Assembly: GCF_007570865.1 (NCBI RefSeq)
Contig: NZ_VLPS01000007.1
Location: 186,001 to 250,000, forward strand
DNA length: 64,000 nt
Direction: 5' to 3'
Origin: Atlantibacter subterraneus
GTDB lineage: Bacteria > Pseudomonadota > Gammaproteobacteria > Enterobacterales > Enterobacteriaceae
Below the pieces are notes generated by a model. It was given only the letters and a program-made list of their open reading frames with translations. It was not told where the DNA came from and did no database searches. Of this stretch, positions 9,892 through 19,915 are shown piece after piece. Each line of letters begins with the position of its first letter. Positions within the stretch are counted from its first letter, which is position 1. The position numbers and the translations under genes are program-made.

Positions 9892-12819
9892 TTAGAACGT
9901 TTTGCGTAAACGCAGGCTGAAGGTGTGTGCCTGATAATCTTCGCCCGCCTGCAGATCGTAACGAGCATCCAGGCTCAGCGAGTTCACATCATACAGGGTG
10001 CTGCCGATAGCCACGCCCGCCATATCTTCAACCGGTGCCGCGCCTTTGGTGATAAAGGTGGTTTCACCGATGCTGTCTGCGGCGTAGGTCGCGGTGTTGC
10101 TCATCTGCTTGTTGTCGTACTGGTGGATCCAGGAGAATTGAACAAACGGCGTCAGGTTGCCCAGACTGGTTTCAAACGTCTTGTCCAGACGCGCGCCGAT
10201 ATCGCTCACCACGGACTGGTTGTGGGAAGAATCCACGTCCAGCGCCATACCGTTGCCGCCGCTTTCCGAGTAGCCATCGATATGCTGATAGCTGTAAGAC
10301 AGGCTTGCCAGCGGGGTCAGGGTCACGTCTGCGCCCAGCGCGAACGGATAGCCGAATTCGCCCTGTACGGTTGCAGACTGGCCGTTGAACTTACCGCGCG
10401 CGTGACCGGAGAAGCCGGTGAAATCGACGTAACGCGACGTGTCGTAGTTCTGACGGTTAACGCCTGCGGACAGGTTCATGAACCAGGGTTCGCCGGTGTA
10501 GCTGGCATAGCCGATCAGGCCATAGTTGTCCGCCGTTGAGGTGTTGCCGTTCAGGTTATCTTTGCCGTGAACCGAGGTGTTGCTGTAGTTCACCGCTGCA
10601 CCCAGACGCCATGCATCATTCAGCGCGCGGTCGGCACCGATCAGCAGGCCGCCGAATTTAGCGCTGTAGCCGCTTATTTGGTCGGTGCTGTCGCGGCGCG
10701 CATAGCCGCCAAACGGCTGCGCCCACATCAGCCAGTCGCTGTAAGCATCACCGGTAGATACGCCGCTCATGCCCGCCGTTTGCGGGTTGCGCAGATTATC
10801 CATATGGTTGCCGATCACCGAGTAAGCGGAGGCAGTAGCGGTTTGCGTCGCCTGCCCGGCGCTGATGCTCTGGCCCGGAGACAAGCGCTCGCCAACGCGG
10901 TTCGCTTCTTTGGTGTTATCAATCGCCAGCGAGGCGTTGTACAGCTCCAGCAGCTGCGGAGAAATCCCGGAGTAGCTGGTCAGACCGTTCAGCGCGGAGG
11001 TCGCATTACGGGTTGTCGCGAAGCCCGGCTGCGGAGCCGTTGGCTCAGGCTGTGTCGGCGTTTCCGGTTCGGCTGGCGTAACCGGGGTTTCCGGGATAAC
11101 CGGCACTTCAGGGGTAACTGGCACTTCTGGAGTAACCGGCACTTCAGGGGTGACCGGGACTTCAGGGGTAACCGGCACTTCAGGGATAACCGGCACTTCA
11201 GGGATAACCGGCACTTCAGGGGTAACCGGGACTTCAGGGGTAACCGGCACTTCAGGGGTGACCGGGACTTCAGGGGTAACCGGGACTTCAGGGGTGACCG
11301 GGACTTCAGGCGTAACCGGGACTTCAGGCGTAACCGGGACTTCCGGCTCAACCGGCGCGTCCGTCAGGCTGACAACCAGCGCGCTACGAGAACCGTCCAG
11401 CAGGGTTTTACCCGATACTGCGCCCTCGTAACCAGACACTTTATATTTCAGCTGGCTGGCGTTGTACTCGGTGCCGCTGACATCCGCATCAATCACCACG
11501 TAACGCTGGCCGTGCGCAAAGGCATAGCTGCTGGCTTTTTGTACCAGGTTAACACGCGAACCCGCGTCAACAATCGCTGAGCCGGTTACGTTCAACCGGC
11601 CATAGCCGCTGTCCTGCGCGTCGCCGTTTGCTACCGCGTTGTCGGCCACGCCGATAATCAACGTTGCATCGCTTTTCTGGTGATAGTTGCCGTTAATTGC
11701 GATAGGGGCATTCACCTGAATTTTAGACGCGTTGTTATACACCGTGCCGCCGGTGAACACGTTGTCGTTCAGCAGGATAGAACCCACATTAAAGTTGATG
11801 TCGCCGCCCGCACTCAACGTGCCGATGGTATCTTCAATCACAGGGACTGGACCCATAGCGAAAATGCCAAAGATCGGTGTAGGGGCTGAACCGGTCAGCT
11901 TGCCTTGCGTACCGCTACCGCCAGTGATATTCAGCGGCGCATTACCCGCAACGTAAATATCACCCTTAATCACGCCTTCGTTATGAAGATCTGTGATGGT
12001 GCCAATAGAATCGATCGCCGTTGTACTGCCGCTAATAGTGCCGTAATTATTCAGGGCGGTAATTGTGCCGGAGTTACGAATCGCCGTTGAGTCAGAGCTA
12101 TCGTAATAGTTATAACTGGTAATCGATCCGGTGTTATTTAAGGTAGCGATCGTGCCTTTATTAATAATCGTGCTGTTATTAATTAGCGTGGCATTGATAT
12201 CGGAAGAAATAATACCGATGGAATAACTTTCCATGTTGCCGTCATTCTGCAACAGATCGATGACACCGCTATTCTGGAGCGCGGTATTACCGCTGATTCG
12301 GCCATTTTGCTCATTAGTCAGCGAACCTACATGCCCACGGTTATAGATCGCGGCGTTATTCACCACGACAGGATTATTCATGTCGTAGCTTACGCTGGCG
12401 TTAATAGAGCCTTTATTGATGATATGGTCGGTCTGGCTTTCGGTACCAAGATATAAGCCGTTGTAGGCAGACAAATTGGCGTTATTTTGCGAGTTAATAA
12501 AGTTAGTGTTTTCCAGTGTGCCAATATGACCTTCGTTCTGGATACCGTGGCCATTCTGGCTATAGATCCAGCCCTTGTTAGTGAACAGATCGACGCTGCC
12601 TTCTGACCCTACTTTCACCGCAGAGCCTGAAGAGGGTTGTACCCGGCCCTCAGTCGTTACGGTAAAATCAGGATAAGTGGTATTAATCGTGACGTTACCG
12701 TAATACCCGTCGTCAATAATATTTCCCAGGTCGGCGTACGCAGCAGGCGCGAGCAGCCCGTGCGCAGTCGTCAATGCCACCAGCATAGCGCCACGCTGGC
12801 TAAAATGATTTTTTTTCAT
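9892..12819 (-). CDS. Type Va autotransporter with Pro-rich hexapeptide repeat
   Basis: A 975-residue secreted surface protein. A signal peptide ends near APAAYA (residue 29). The passenger (about 30-470) has degenerate beta-helix repeats of the form NxGxIxxLxNxGxI. A linker of about 100 residues follows, built from PEVPV[T/I] hexapeptides, then an alpha-helical joint and a C-terminal autotransporter beta-barrel of about 270 residues ending in LRLRKTF with terminal Phe. Function is probably adhesion or surface display; the ligand is unknown. The linker could extend the passenger away from the outer membrane. It is a single gene with its own AT-rich promoter region (12820-13010). Confidence 0.88.
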   Translation of the reverse strand: MKKNHFSQRGAMLVALTTAHGLLAPAAYADLGNIIDDGYYGNVTINTTYPDFTVTTEGRVQPSSGSAVKVGSEGSVDLFTNKGWIYSQNGHGIQNEGHIGTLENTNFINSQNNANLSAYNGLYLGTESQTDHIINKGSINASVSYDMNNPVVVNNAAIYNRGHVGSLTNEQNGRISGNTALQNSGVIDLLQNDGNMESYSIGIISSDINATLINNSTIINKGTIATLNNTGSITSYNYYDSSDSTAIRNSGTITALNNYGTISGSTTAIDSIGTITDLHNEGVIKGDIYVAGNAPLNITGGSGTQGKLTGSAPTPIFGIFAMGPVPVIEDTIGTLSAGGDINFNVGSILLNDNVFTGGTVYNNASKIQVNAPIAINGNYHQKSDATLIIGVADNAVANGDAQDSGYGRLNVTGSAIVDAGSRVNLVQKASSYAFAHGQRYVVIDADVSGTEYNASQLKYKVSGYEGAVSGKTLLDGSRSALVVSLTDAPVEPEVPVTPEVPVTPEVPVTPEVPVTPEVPVTPEVPVTPEVPVTPEVPVIPEVPVIPEVPVTPEVPVTPEVPVTPEVPVTPEVPVIPETPVTPAEPETPTQPEPTAPQPGFATTRNATSALNGLTSYSGISPQLLELYNASLAIDNTKEANRVGERLSPGQSISAGQATQTATASAYSVIGNHMDNLRNPQTAGMSGVSTGDAYSDWLMWAQPFGGYARRDSTDQISGYSAKFGGLLIGADRALNDAWRLGAAVNYSNTSVHGKDNLNGNTSTADNYGLIGYASYTGEPWFMNLSAGVNRQNYDTSRYVDFTGFSGHARGKFNGQSATVQGEFGYPFALGADVTLTPLASLSYSYQHIDGYSESGGNGMALDVDSSHNQSVVSDIGARLDKTFETSLGNLTPFVQFSWIHQYDNKQMSNTATYAADSIGETTFITKGAAPVEDMAGVAIGSTLYDVNSLSLDARYDLQAGEDYQAHTFSLRLRKTF
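11094..11346 (-). repeat. 18-bp tandem repeat inside the autotransporter gene
   Basis: About fourteen head-to-tail copies of an 18-base unit encode PEVPVT or PEVPVI, with a further diverged unit (PETPVT) at one end. Copies differ at only a few positions (for example GGGGTAACC, GGGATAACC, GGCGTAACC on the plus strand). Because the unit is a multiple of three, copy-number change alters linker length without a frameshift. Confidence 0.95.
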
Positions 12820-13010
12820 AATGTCCGTTGCGATGTCTAATTGTTATCGATAAAAGCAGGTATAAATAATTCAGGAATTATCCGATGTTATTTATCGGCA
12901 GAATATCGATTTACATGACAAGATCAATCACAATTTCTTAACTATCACAGTGCGAAAACAAGACTTAAATTAAATTTTAAAATGATATTTCACTTAATCA
13001 GGATGCCGTA

Positions 13011-13850
13011 ATGCCGCTGTGTTTGTTAAGTAAACGTTATTATTTGTTGATAATGCTGATGTTTTTATTGGCTGGATGTGTAACCGGCGATAGCCGGGAA
13101 CGGGCGGCGCTGCTGGCCAAAAAATCTGGTCTGAACAGTCAAAATTTACAAACGTCGCGCTTCGAATTGCGGATTTGGCAGCGCATTACTGCGCCCGCGC
13201 AGCCAGTGCGGGTCTATATTGAGGGCGATGGCTACGCCTGGGTCAGCCGCACGCGTCCCTCCGACGATCCCACGCCGCGGCAGCCCACGGGTTTAATGCT
13301 GGCGGCGGCGGATGCTTCAGCCAACGTGTTGTATCTGGCGCGGCCCTGCCAGTTTATCGGCCCGCCGCTTCCGGCCAATTGTGGTACGACGTGGTGGACT
13401 GACAATCGTTTCTCGCCGACCGTCGTGCAGGCGATGGATGAAGCGCTGAGCCAGTCGCTGCAACCCTGGACAGGCATTCAGATTGAGCTGGTGGGTTACT
13501 CCGGCGGGGGCGCTATCGCGGCCCTGATTGCCGCGCGGCGTGATGACGTGCGCTCGCTGCGCACCGTGGCGGGTAATCTGGATGTGGCTTACGTTAACGC
13601 CGTGCATAACGTTTCTGCGATGCCTGATGCGTTAAGCGCTATCGACGTTGCTCCACGGCTGGCGAACCTGCCGCAGATCCATTTTACCGGCAGCGCCGAC
13701 AGCACCGTGCCGCCAGAGACGGCGCGGCGTTTTCAGCAGGCGGCGGGCGGACGGTGCGTGCGTATCGAACAGGTGCGGGGGATGGCGCATGGATCGGACT
13801 GGGCGGCAGTGTGGCCGTCGCTGCTACAGCAACAGCCCGACTGCCGTTGA
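13011..13850 (+). CDS. Lipoprotein with alpha/beta hydrolase fold
   Basis: A 279-residue protein with a signal sequence and lipobox LLAGC (Cys about residue 22), so probably membrane-anchored in the periplasm. The nucleophile elbow is GYSGGGA (about residue 165), followed by GSADSTVPPE as the likely acid region and GMAHGSDW for the catalytic His. Cys pairs in the mature part (RPCQFIG, PANCGTTWW) may form a disulfide. The substrate is unknown. It is divergent from the autotransporter and converges on the MetC-like gene with two bases between stops. Confidence 0.78.
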   Translation: MPLCLLSKRYYLLIMLMFLLAGCVTGDSRERAALLAKKSGLNSQNLQTSRFELRIWQRITAPAQPVRVYIEGDGYAWVSRTRPSDDPTPRQPTGLMLAAADASANVLYLARPCQFIGPPLPANCGTTWWTDNRFSPTVVQAMDEALSQSLQPWTGIQIELVGYSGGGAIAALIAARRDDVRSLRTVAGNLDVAYVNAVHNVSAMPDALSAIDVAPRLANLPQIHFTGSADSTVPPETARRFQQAAGGRCVRIEQVRGMAHGSDWAAVWPSLLQQQPDCR

Positions 13851-13852
13851 CC

Positions 13853-15034
13853 TCAGACAAACATTTTTAACCGTTCCAGCCCGGCGGCCAGGTCGGCTTT
13901 TAAATCGTCCATATCTTCCAGACCGATTTGCAGACGTAACGCTCTGCCGCCGGGCTGCCAGGTCGTCACAGTACGGTATTCCGCGCAGTTAAACGGAATT
14001 ATCAGGCTTTCAAAACCGCCCCATGAGTAGCCCATCGCGAAAATCGCCATGTTATCCAGCATGTGATCGACGCTGGCTTTGCTGTATTCCGGTTTCAGAA
14101 CAATCGAGAACAGCCCGGATGAGCCGGTAAAATCGCGCTTCCACAGTTCGTGGCCGGGGCAATCCGGGAACGCCGGATGCAGCACTTTCAGCACTTCCGG
14201 GCGGGATTGCAGCCATTGCGCCATCTCCAGCCCGCGTTTTTCCGCCTCTTTGAGCCGCAGATACATAGTGCGCATGCCGCGCAGCGCCAGGAAACAGTCT
14301 TCCGCGCCGGGCAGCATCGCCATCAGATCGTAGGTTTTGCGCAGCGCCGGCCACCAGGCCTCGTTGGCCGAGACTACGCCCATCAGCAAATCGGAGTGGC
14401 CGCCGAGATATTTAGTCCCGGCCTCTACCGATAAATCACAGCCGTGCTCGTGGGCGCGGAAAAACACCGGCGTTGCCCAGGTGTTGTCGATAATGGTGGC
14501 GATTCCGCGCGCTTTGGCCTGTGCCGTCATGGCGGGCACGTCCTGGATCTCAAAGCTCTGAGAACCGGGGGATTCCAGGAACAGGGTGGTGGTATTGGGG
14601 CGGAACAGCGCCTCGATTCCCGCGCCGATCAGCGGGTCGTAGTATTCGGTTTCAATACCCATTTTTGCCAGCAAACCCGCACAGAACAGGCGCGTGGGTT
14701 TATACACGCTGTCCGGCATCAGCAGATGATCGCCCGCTTTCAGGGTAGTGAGCAGCGCCAGGGCAATAGCGCCGAGGCCGGAAGGCGATAGCACGGTTCC
14801 CGCCGCGCCCGCCAGTTCGCTCCACGCATTCTCCAGATTGGCGATGGTGGGCGTGCCCATGGTGCCGTAATTAAACTCGGCGCGGTTGTTCTCAATATCG
14901 CTCACGGTGGGGAAAATCACCGTCGAGCCGCGATACACCGGGCTGTTCACGAAGCCTTTCTGCTGCGCAGGATTTCTGCCAATCTGGGTGATGCGCGTGC
15001 CGATACTGAAATTCGACTCGGATTGTTTACTCAT
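13853..15034 (-). CDS. MetC-like PLP-dependent C-S lyase
   Basis: A 393-residue Cys/Met-metabolism PLP enzyme. The PLP lysine is in AGTKYLGGHSD; LESPGSQSFEIQDVP and NTWATPVFF are cofactor-pocket signatures; FTGSSGLFS and YSWGGFESL match cystathionine beta-lyase (MetC). It differs clearly from E. coli MetC over the N-terminal third, and the real metC is expected beside exbB outside the left edge, so this is probably a paralogue. Pairing with an amino-acid transporter suggests breakdown of an imported sulfur amino acid to pyruvate, ammonia and a thiol. It lies 21 bases downstream of the transporter gene. Confidence 0.8.
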   Translation of the reverse strand: MSKQSESNFSIGTRITQIGRNPAQQKGFVNSPVYRGSTVIFPTVSDIENNRAEFNYGTMGTPTIANLENAWSELAGAAGTVLSPSGLGAIALALLTTLKAGDHLLMPDSVYKPTRLFCAGLLAKMGIETEYYDPLIGAGIEALFRPNTTTLFLESPGSQSFEIQDVPAMTAQAKARGIATIIDNTWATPVFFRAHEHGCDLSVEAGTKYLGGHSDLLMGVVSANEAWWPALRKTYDLMAMLPGAEDCFLALRGMRTMYLRLKEAEKRGLEMAQWLQSRPEVLKVLHPAFPDCPGHELWKRDFTGSSGLFSIVLKPEYSKASVDHMLDNMAIFAMGYSWGGFESLIIPFNCAEYRTVTTWQPGGRALRLQIGLEDMDDLKADLAAGLERLKMFV

Positions 15035-15055
15035 CAGGTACCTCTTTAACCAGCG

Positions 15056-16342
15056 TTATTCGAAAAACTTAAAGAAAGGGGACAGGCATAGCAAGATGCC
15101 AAAAAAGGTGATGAACCAAACGCCCGGACCTTTAAACTGATGCAGCGTTTTGACTTTATAAACTAAATAACAGGGAATTAAACAGGAGACTAACCCGAAT
15201 AACGGACTGCCGAGCTGCATAAAAAACAGAATCGAAAAGCGAGTGGAAATCCACGCCCACAGCCCGAGTACCACGCCAGCGTGAATAGCCAGGTTGAGCA
15301 TTTGGTGATTGATTTTCTCTTCAGGAATAAAGCGGCTGATAATATTCACCACAATCCCTTTAATGGCTTCCTGAAAGCCCAGATAAATCCCGAGAAACGC
15401 TGTTAATATCGCGAAGATATTTAACAGGGCGCTCATGACTTTTACCACCGAGCCGGGGATCACCTGAGCGGCAATCGCCAGCGCGGAAATATTCTGCTCG
15501 AATGCAGAGACCGCTTGTTCATGGCTAATCGCGAAGGTAAACGAAAAGGCGAAGAAGAGCACCGCTACCGCCAGGATAATATAGGCTACCCGATTAGCGC
15601 GAATGGCCCGGTACGTAGCGATACGTCGGTCCGGCTCCACTTTGCGGTAGGCGATATTCATCGGGCTGAGGATCTGGACAAACAGAATCGAAAACAGGGT
15701 AAACGGCAATGTCAGAAACACGTCGCGCAGAAAAGATCCAATCGGTGGAAACGCGCTGATATTATTGAAATTCCAGTGCGGAACCATCACCAGGCCCAGC
15801 GCCACGATAATACCGAACTTCACGCAGACCATCGGCCCGGAGACCTTAAACAGCAGCCGTTCGCCCTGTGAGGCGATACTGACCAGCACCACCAGAATCA
15901 CCAGCCCGTACCATACCGAATCCGACAGTAATCCGTCTGTTAATCCAAAGGTCTGAATATAGGATGCGCTATCGAAGGTGACCGCCAGCGAATAGGAAAA
16001 CATACCGTGCAGCAGCATTAAAAAATAGGCGATGCCCAGCCAGAAACCCCAGTTTTTCCCTAAATACTGGGTAATAACGTTAGAGTAATCCTCACAATTT
16101 TCACTTTCCGAGAGGGTTTTTAAATATAAGCTTTGTAATAAATAGATAGCAGGATAGGCAATGATCACCGAGGCGATAAATACCCAAATGCCTTTTATGC
16201 CGATTTGCACCGGCATAAATACAATGCCGGAGCCGATCGCCATGCCAATACACAATACGACCCATCCTGCATCATATTTGGTAAATGGAATCGATTGATG
16301 AAGCTTTTCAGAGCGGGGTACTGAGGGAGAAATGTCATTCAT
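15056..16342 (-). CDS. HAAAP-family amino-acid/proton or sodium symporter
   Basis: A 428-residue inner-membrane transporter with about 11 hydrophobic segments. The first holds [20 protein letters not shown], the signature of the hydroxy/aromatic amino-acid permease family (SdaC, TdcC, YhaO/CyuP, TnaB). The start at 16342 is preceded by CAGGAA; a start 14 codons upstream lacks a ribosome site. It is the first gene of an operon with the MetC-like lyase, and is divergent from a LysR regulator. By context it may import cysteine, cystathionine or an S-substituted cysteine; this is inference. Confidence 0.82.
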   Translation of the reverse strand: MNDISPSVPRSEKLHQSIPFTKYDAGWVVLCIGMAIGSGIVFMPVQIGIKGIWVFIASVIIAYPAIYLLQSLYLKTLSESENCEDYSNVITQYLGKNWGFWLGIAYFLMLLHGMFSYSLAVTFDSASYIQTFGLTDGLLSDSVWYGLVILVVLVSIASQGERLLFKVSGPMVCVKFGIIVALGLVMVPHWNFNNISAFPPIGSFLRDVFLTLPFTLFSILFVQILSPMNIAYRKVEPDRRIATYRAIRANRVAYIILAVAVLFFAFSFTFAISHEQAVSAFEQNISALAIAAQVIPGSVVKVMSALLNIFAILTAFLGIYLGFQEAIKGIVVNIISRFIPEEKINHQMLNLAIHAGVVLGLWAWISTRFSILFFMQLGSPLFGLVSCLIPCYLVYKVKTLHQFKGPGVWFITFFGILLCLSPFFKFFE

Positions 16343-16592
16343 AATATTTTCCTGTCGCAATTTATTAAAATAATGGTGACGCATGACTGCAACGGCGGTG
16401 ATAATTATTATTCAGTCCATTCATTTTCTGACTGCAATATCATGGTACGTAATCAACAGCGAAACGAAAAGGCGCTGGCGGTGCTAACTATTAACAAGAC
16501 TTGTGCGTAAAACGCAAAAGTTGATGAGGGTCGCTGTTTGCGTGACGGCGCGATATGCTGTTGAGCAGGTATTAGCGGGGCGAGGGAGAGTG

Positions 16593-17552
16593 ATGAATAA
16601 GGTTTTTATGCCATTTAAAGCAAAAATTGATAACCACGCGATATTTCGCCAGTTGGAAATCTTTATCAAGGTGGTTGAATGCAACAGTTTCTCCGTCGCC
16701 GCGCAAAAACTAAGCCTGACGCCGTCGTCGGTAAGCCGCAGTATTTCACAGCTCGAAGAGAGCCTTGGGGTTGTACTGTTAAAAAGAACCACCCGCACTT
16801 TTATCCTCACCGAGCCGGGGAAATATTTGCTGATCCGCGCCCAGCGTCTGCTGGGCGATCTGGATGATTCGCTGATCAACACCTCCAGCTTTCATCAACA
16901 TCCGCAAGGCCAGCTCAGGATCACCTGTTCCATCGCGTTTGGCGTGTCGCATCTGATGCGGCTGTACAGCGAATACCGGGAGTCGTACCCGGACGTGCGG
17001 CTGTCGGTGGATCTCAACGATCGGAACGTAAATCTTAACGAAGAGAATTTTGATATTGCCCTGCGGATCACCGCGCGACCGCCGAATAACTTTGCTCTGC
17101 GGGAAATCTGTAAAATCAACTGGGTGTACTGCGGCAGCAAAACCTATTTTGAACGGCGGGGTATTCCGCAGTCGCTGGCCGATCTGGAACAGCACGACTG
17201 TTTAATTAATCCCAACGTCTCGGATAACTGGTATTACATCGACGAGCAGCACCAGCCGCGCGCGTTAAAGGTGAATAACATTATTGAGGTCAACAGTACG
17301 CTGGGGCTACTGAATGCCGCGCTGCATCATCAGGGGATTGTCAGCCTGCCGACCTATCTGCTGGGCGATTATATTGCCCGCGGCGAGCTGGTGCCGGTAC
17401 TGCTGGATCATGAGGTCAAAGAGCATGAATACAGCCTGTATGCGCTGTACCATCCCGGCTACCATCAGGACCCCAAAATACGCAGCTTTATCGATTTTAT
17501 GGTGAAGCGGATCACTGCCGCCCCGGCGTGGGATACCTGGCTGGAGACCTGA
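16593..17552 (+). CDS. LysR-family transcriptional regulator
   Basis: A 319-residue regulator. The winged helix-turn-helix (about residues 15-75) contains FSVAAQKLSLTPSSVSRSISQLEESLGV; the effector domain follows, of the CrgA-like subgroup judging by RPPNNFALREI. The ATG at 16593 is chosen for the GAGGGAGAG before it; earlier in-frame starts lack one. It is divergently transcribed from the transporter-lyase operon across 250 bp, the usual layout for a LysR activator and its target, and probably senses the transported amino acid or a precursor. Confidence 0.88.
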   Translation: MNKVFMPFKAKIDNHAIFRQLEIFIKVVECNSFSVAAQKLSLTPSSVSRSISQLEESLGVVLLKRTTRTFILTEPGKYLLIRAQRLLGDLDDSLINTSSFHQHPQGQLRITCSIAFGVSHLMRLYSEYRESYPDVRLSVDLNDRNVNLNEENFDIALRITARPPNNFALREICKINWVYCGSKTYFERRGIPQSLADLEQHDCLINPNVSDNWYYIDEQHQPRALKVNNIIEVNSTLGLLNAALHHQGIVSLPTYLLGDYIARGELVPVLLDHEVKEHEYSLYALYHPGYHQDPKIRSFIDFMVKRITAAPAWDTWLET

Positions 17553-17570
17553 GTTCGCGTCTGTTAAGGT

Positions 17571-17597
17571 AAAAACCCGCCGGGCGGCGGGTTGTCG
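17571..17597. terminator. Terminator between lysR gene and DUF2238 gene
   Basis: An 8-bp stem AACCCGCC / GGCGGGTT with loop GGGC lies between two convergent genes. An A-run precedes it on the left. Confidence 0.7.
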
Positions 17598-18209
17598 TTA
17601 CAGTTTTTCAATCTGCCGCGAGTGCCATGGGCCGAGAATAAACACCGAAATCATCGCACCCAGCAGGGCGCACAGCATATCGGACTGGGTATCCCACGGG
17701 TCGCCCTGGGTACCGAGAAACTCATCCGCGCCCTGGCCCAATATCATTGCCACCCACCACTCAATTAATTCATAAAAGGCGCTAATCGCCAGCGCGATAC
17801 AGCACACCAGGAAACCCAGCATTTTGCGCCCGTTGATAAAGCCGCCGCGAATCAGCACTTCTCGCGCCGCCAGCGCCGGAACTAAGCCCTGAAACAGGTG
17901 GCCGAGTTTGTCGTAGGGGTTGCGGCTGAGGTTCAGCCACTCCTGGACCTCAAACCCGAGGGGCACTTTGGCATACGAGTACATCCCGCCGACGATCAAA
18001 ATAATGGCGTGGAAGAAGATCAGCACGTACAGCAGGGGCGTCAGCGGATAGCGCCGGGCGGTGGCCCACAGGATCGGCACCACGATCAGCACCGGGAGCA
18101 CTTCCATTAGCCAGGTGAGTTTGCTGGCGGTGGCAACGCCAGTGACGATAAGCAATGCGGCCAGTAGCAGTACGCCGACGGGCAAATAGAGAGGACGGGC
18201 AGAATTCAT
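17598..18209 (-). CDS. DUF2238 (YjdF-like) inner-membrane protein
   Basis: A 203-residue protein with about six hydrophobic segments (VGVLLLAALLIVTGVA, VLPVLIVVPILWA, LLYVLIFFHAIILIVGGMY and others) and the DUF2238 signatures DKLGHLFQGLVPALAAREVL and AFYELIEWW. It resembles E. coli YjdF; no function is established. The start at 18209 has AAGGAT at a good distance. A hairpin at 18290 separates it from the ABC operon, so it probably has its own promoter. Its 3' end has a decayed relative at 23618-23696. Confidence 0.85.
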   Translation of the reverse strand: MNSARPLYLPVGVLLLAALLIVTGVATASKLTWLMEVLPVLIVVPILWATARRYPLTPLLYVLIFFHAIILIVGGMYSYAKVPLGFEVQEWLNLSRNPYDKLGHLFQGLVPALAAREVLIRGGFINGRKMLGFLVCCIALAISAFYELIEWWVAMILGQGADEFLGTQGDPWDTQSDMLCALLGAMISVFILGPWHSRQIEKL

Positions 18210-18289
18210 TAGCGATCCTTCACTCAGGGGAAAGGGCATACTATCCGACTGAAAGCGAAGAAAAACAACGCTGAAAATAGCAGGGGAAA

Positions 18290-18311
18290 GGCGTGACGTT
18301 GGCGTCACGCC
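18290..18311. terminator. Hairpin at the end of the ABC transporter operon
   Basis: A perfect 9-bp stem GGCGTGACG / CGTCACGCC with loop TTGG, located just after the binding-protein gene (minus strand) and before the DUF2238 gene. Confidence 0.6.
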
Positions 18312-18333
18312 TGAAACGTTACATTACGCTACA

Positions 18334-19131
18334 TCAGGGACGGTTAAGGATCTCAGCGGGGATCGGTTCGCCGTGATATTTCTCATAAATGGCATTCAGT
18401 TTTCCATTTTTCAGGTTAGCCGCAATCCATTCGTCGAGTTTTGCTTTCAGCTCTGGCTCATTCTTTTTCAGGCCAATGGCTAAATCAAACACGGTTAGCG
18501 TCATTTTCGGTTCAAATGCCAGCTTCGGGTTTTGCTTGTTGATCTGATTCACCAGGGTAGCGGATGTCGCGACCGCATACGCCTGGCCGCTGACGGCTGC
18601 CGTGACCATCGTGGCATCGTCATCATAACGTTGAATAGTTACGCCATTTTTCGCGGCGTCTTTGGTCAACATCGAGTCCTGAGTCGTGCCCCGGGTCACG
18701 GTAATGGCATGGCCTTTCAGGTCGGCCCAGTCGCTGATTTTGGTGGCCGCAGGCGCGCCAATTACCGAGCGTAAGCCCGCATAGGCGCGGCTAAAATCAA
18801 TCACCTGCGCACGCTGCGGCGTGACGGAGAGCGTGGAAATCACGATATCCGCCTTGCCCGTTTGCAGGTTGGGAATACGCGTCGCGCCGGTGGTCTCAAT
18901 GAACTTCAGTTTCAGCCCCCAGTCTTTAGCCAACAGCTCGGCGGTTTCAACGTCGGAGCCAACGGGTTTCATCGACGCATCCAGCATCCCGGAAGGTGGA
19001 ATAGAGAGATCGGTGGCGACGCGGATCTCGCCCCGTTTTTGAATCTCCTCCAGAGCATTGGCCGAAACCGGGAGCGTGACAACGGCAGACAGCAGTGTGG
19101 CGAGCAGTAAGATGTTTTTTGCAGGGCTCAT
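18334..19131 (-). CDS. Polar amino-acid-type ABC transporter, periplasmic binding protein
   Basis: A 265-residue family 3 solute-binding protein with signal peptide (LLATLLSAVVTLPVSANA). The start of the mature domain, EEIQKRGEIRVATDLSIPP, and the KADIVISTLSVTPQRAQVIDFS motif are typical for binders of amino acids or related zwitterions. It is the last gene of an operon with two permeases and an ATPase. Linkage to a sugar-phosphate isomerase and a hydroxyacid dehydrogenase is unusual for a plain amino-acid importer and may point to a sugar-acid or amino-sugar derivative. Confidence 0.88.
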   Translation of the reverse strand: MSPAKNILLLATLLSAVVTLPVSANALEEIQKRGEIRVATDLSIPPSGMLDASMKPVGSDVETAELLAKDWGLKLKFIETTGATRIPNLQTGKADIVISTLSVTPQRAQVIDFSRAYAGLRSVIGAPAATKISDWADLKGHAITVTRGTTQDSMLTKDAAKNGVTIQRYDDDATMVTAAVSGQAYAVATSATLVNQINKQNPKLAFEPKMTLTVFDLAIGLKKNEPELKAKLDEWIAANLKNGKLNAIYEKYHGEPIPAEILNRP

Positions 19132-19171
19132 TATTATTCTCCTTCATGGGGATTTTGTAGGGTTGAGTGAC

Positions 19172-19897
19172 TCACAAATCGTTGGAAATAAATTCCTGTA
19201 ATGCCGCTGTGGCAGGCGTTTTCAGGATCTCGACCGTACCGCTTTCATGGACGGTTCCCTGGTGCATAAAAATAATTTTATCGGCGACCTTACGGGCGAA
19301 GTTCATTTCATGGGTCACCATAATCATGGTCATGCCGCTTCCCGCCAGGCGTTCGATGACGCGCAGCACTTCGCCGGTGAGTTTGGGATCTAATGCCGAG
19401 GTGACTTCATCAAACAACATTACTTTCGGTTTCATCGCCAGTGAACGCGCGATGGCCGCGCGTTGCTGCTGCCCGCCGGAAAGCTGCTCGGGGTAGCTGT
19501 CGGCTTTATCCGCCAGCCCCACTTGCTCCAGCACCGACAGCGCCAGCCGTCGGGCTTCCGTCTTTGCCAGCTTCTTGACGGATACCGGGCCTAAGGTGAT
19601 GTTTTGTTCAATCGTCAGATGGGGAAACAGGTTGTAACTCTGGAACACGATCCCGACATCCTGACGCAGCTTGCGCAGATCGACGTGAGGATCCTCCACT
19701 TTGTGTCCACAGACCTCAATGCTGCCGCTATTGATGGTTTCCAGCCGATCAATACAGCGCAGTGCGGTACTTTTTCCGGAACCGCTGGCGCCAATCAGTG
19801 CCACGACCTGCCCCTGATTCACTGAAAAAGAGACGTCTTTCAGTACCGGGTTATGGCCAAAGCTTTTTTGCACATTTCTCAGGGTAATGATGGACAT
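19172..19897 (-). CDS. Polar amino-acid-type ABC transporter, ATPase
   Basis: A 241-residue ATPase of the GlnQ/HisP type. Walker A is GASGSGKST (about residue 35), the signature is LSGGQQQR, Walker B is KVMLFDE, and the switch His is in MVTHEM. The ATG at 19897 is chosen because GAAGG lies 8 bases upstream; a GTG six codons earlier directly abuts the permease stop. The gene follows the second permease by 18 bases. Confidence 0.93.
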   Translation of the reverse strand: MSIITLRNVQKSFGHNPVLKDVSFSVNQGQVVALIGASGSGKSTALRCIDRLETINSGSIEVCGHKVEDPHVDLRKLRQDVGIVFQSYNLFPHLTIEQNITLGPVSVKKLAKTEARRLALSVLEQVGLADKADSYPEQLSGGQQQRAAIARSLAMKPKVMLFDEVTSALDPKLTGEVLRVIERLAGSGMTMIMVTHEMNFARKVADKIIFMHQGTVHESGTVEILKTPATAALQEFISNDL

Positions 19898-19915
19898 AAT
19901 ATTAACCTTCAGCAC

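Noticed and set aside
11094-11346. Regular 18-bp repeats considered as a CRISPR-like array
   Set aside because: Units are contiguous without spacers and encode an in-frame hexapeptide in a surface protein.
10567-11580. 337-codon plus-strand frame across the autotransporter repeat
   Set aside because: Its [12 protein letters not shown] repeats are the complement of the PEVPVT repeat; no independent coding evidence.
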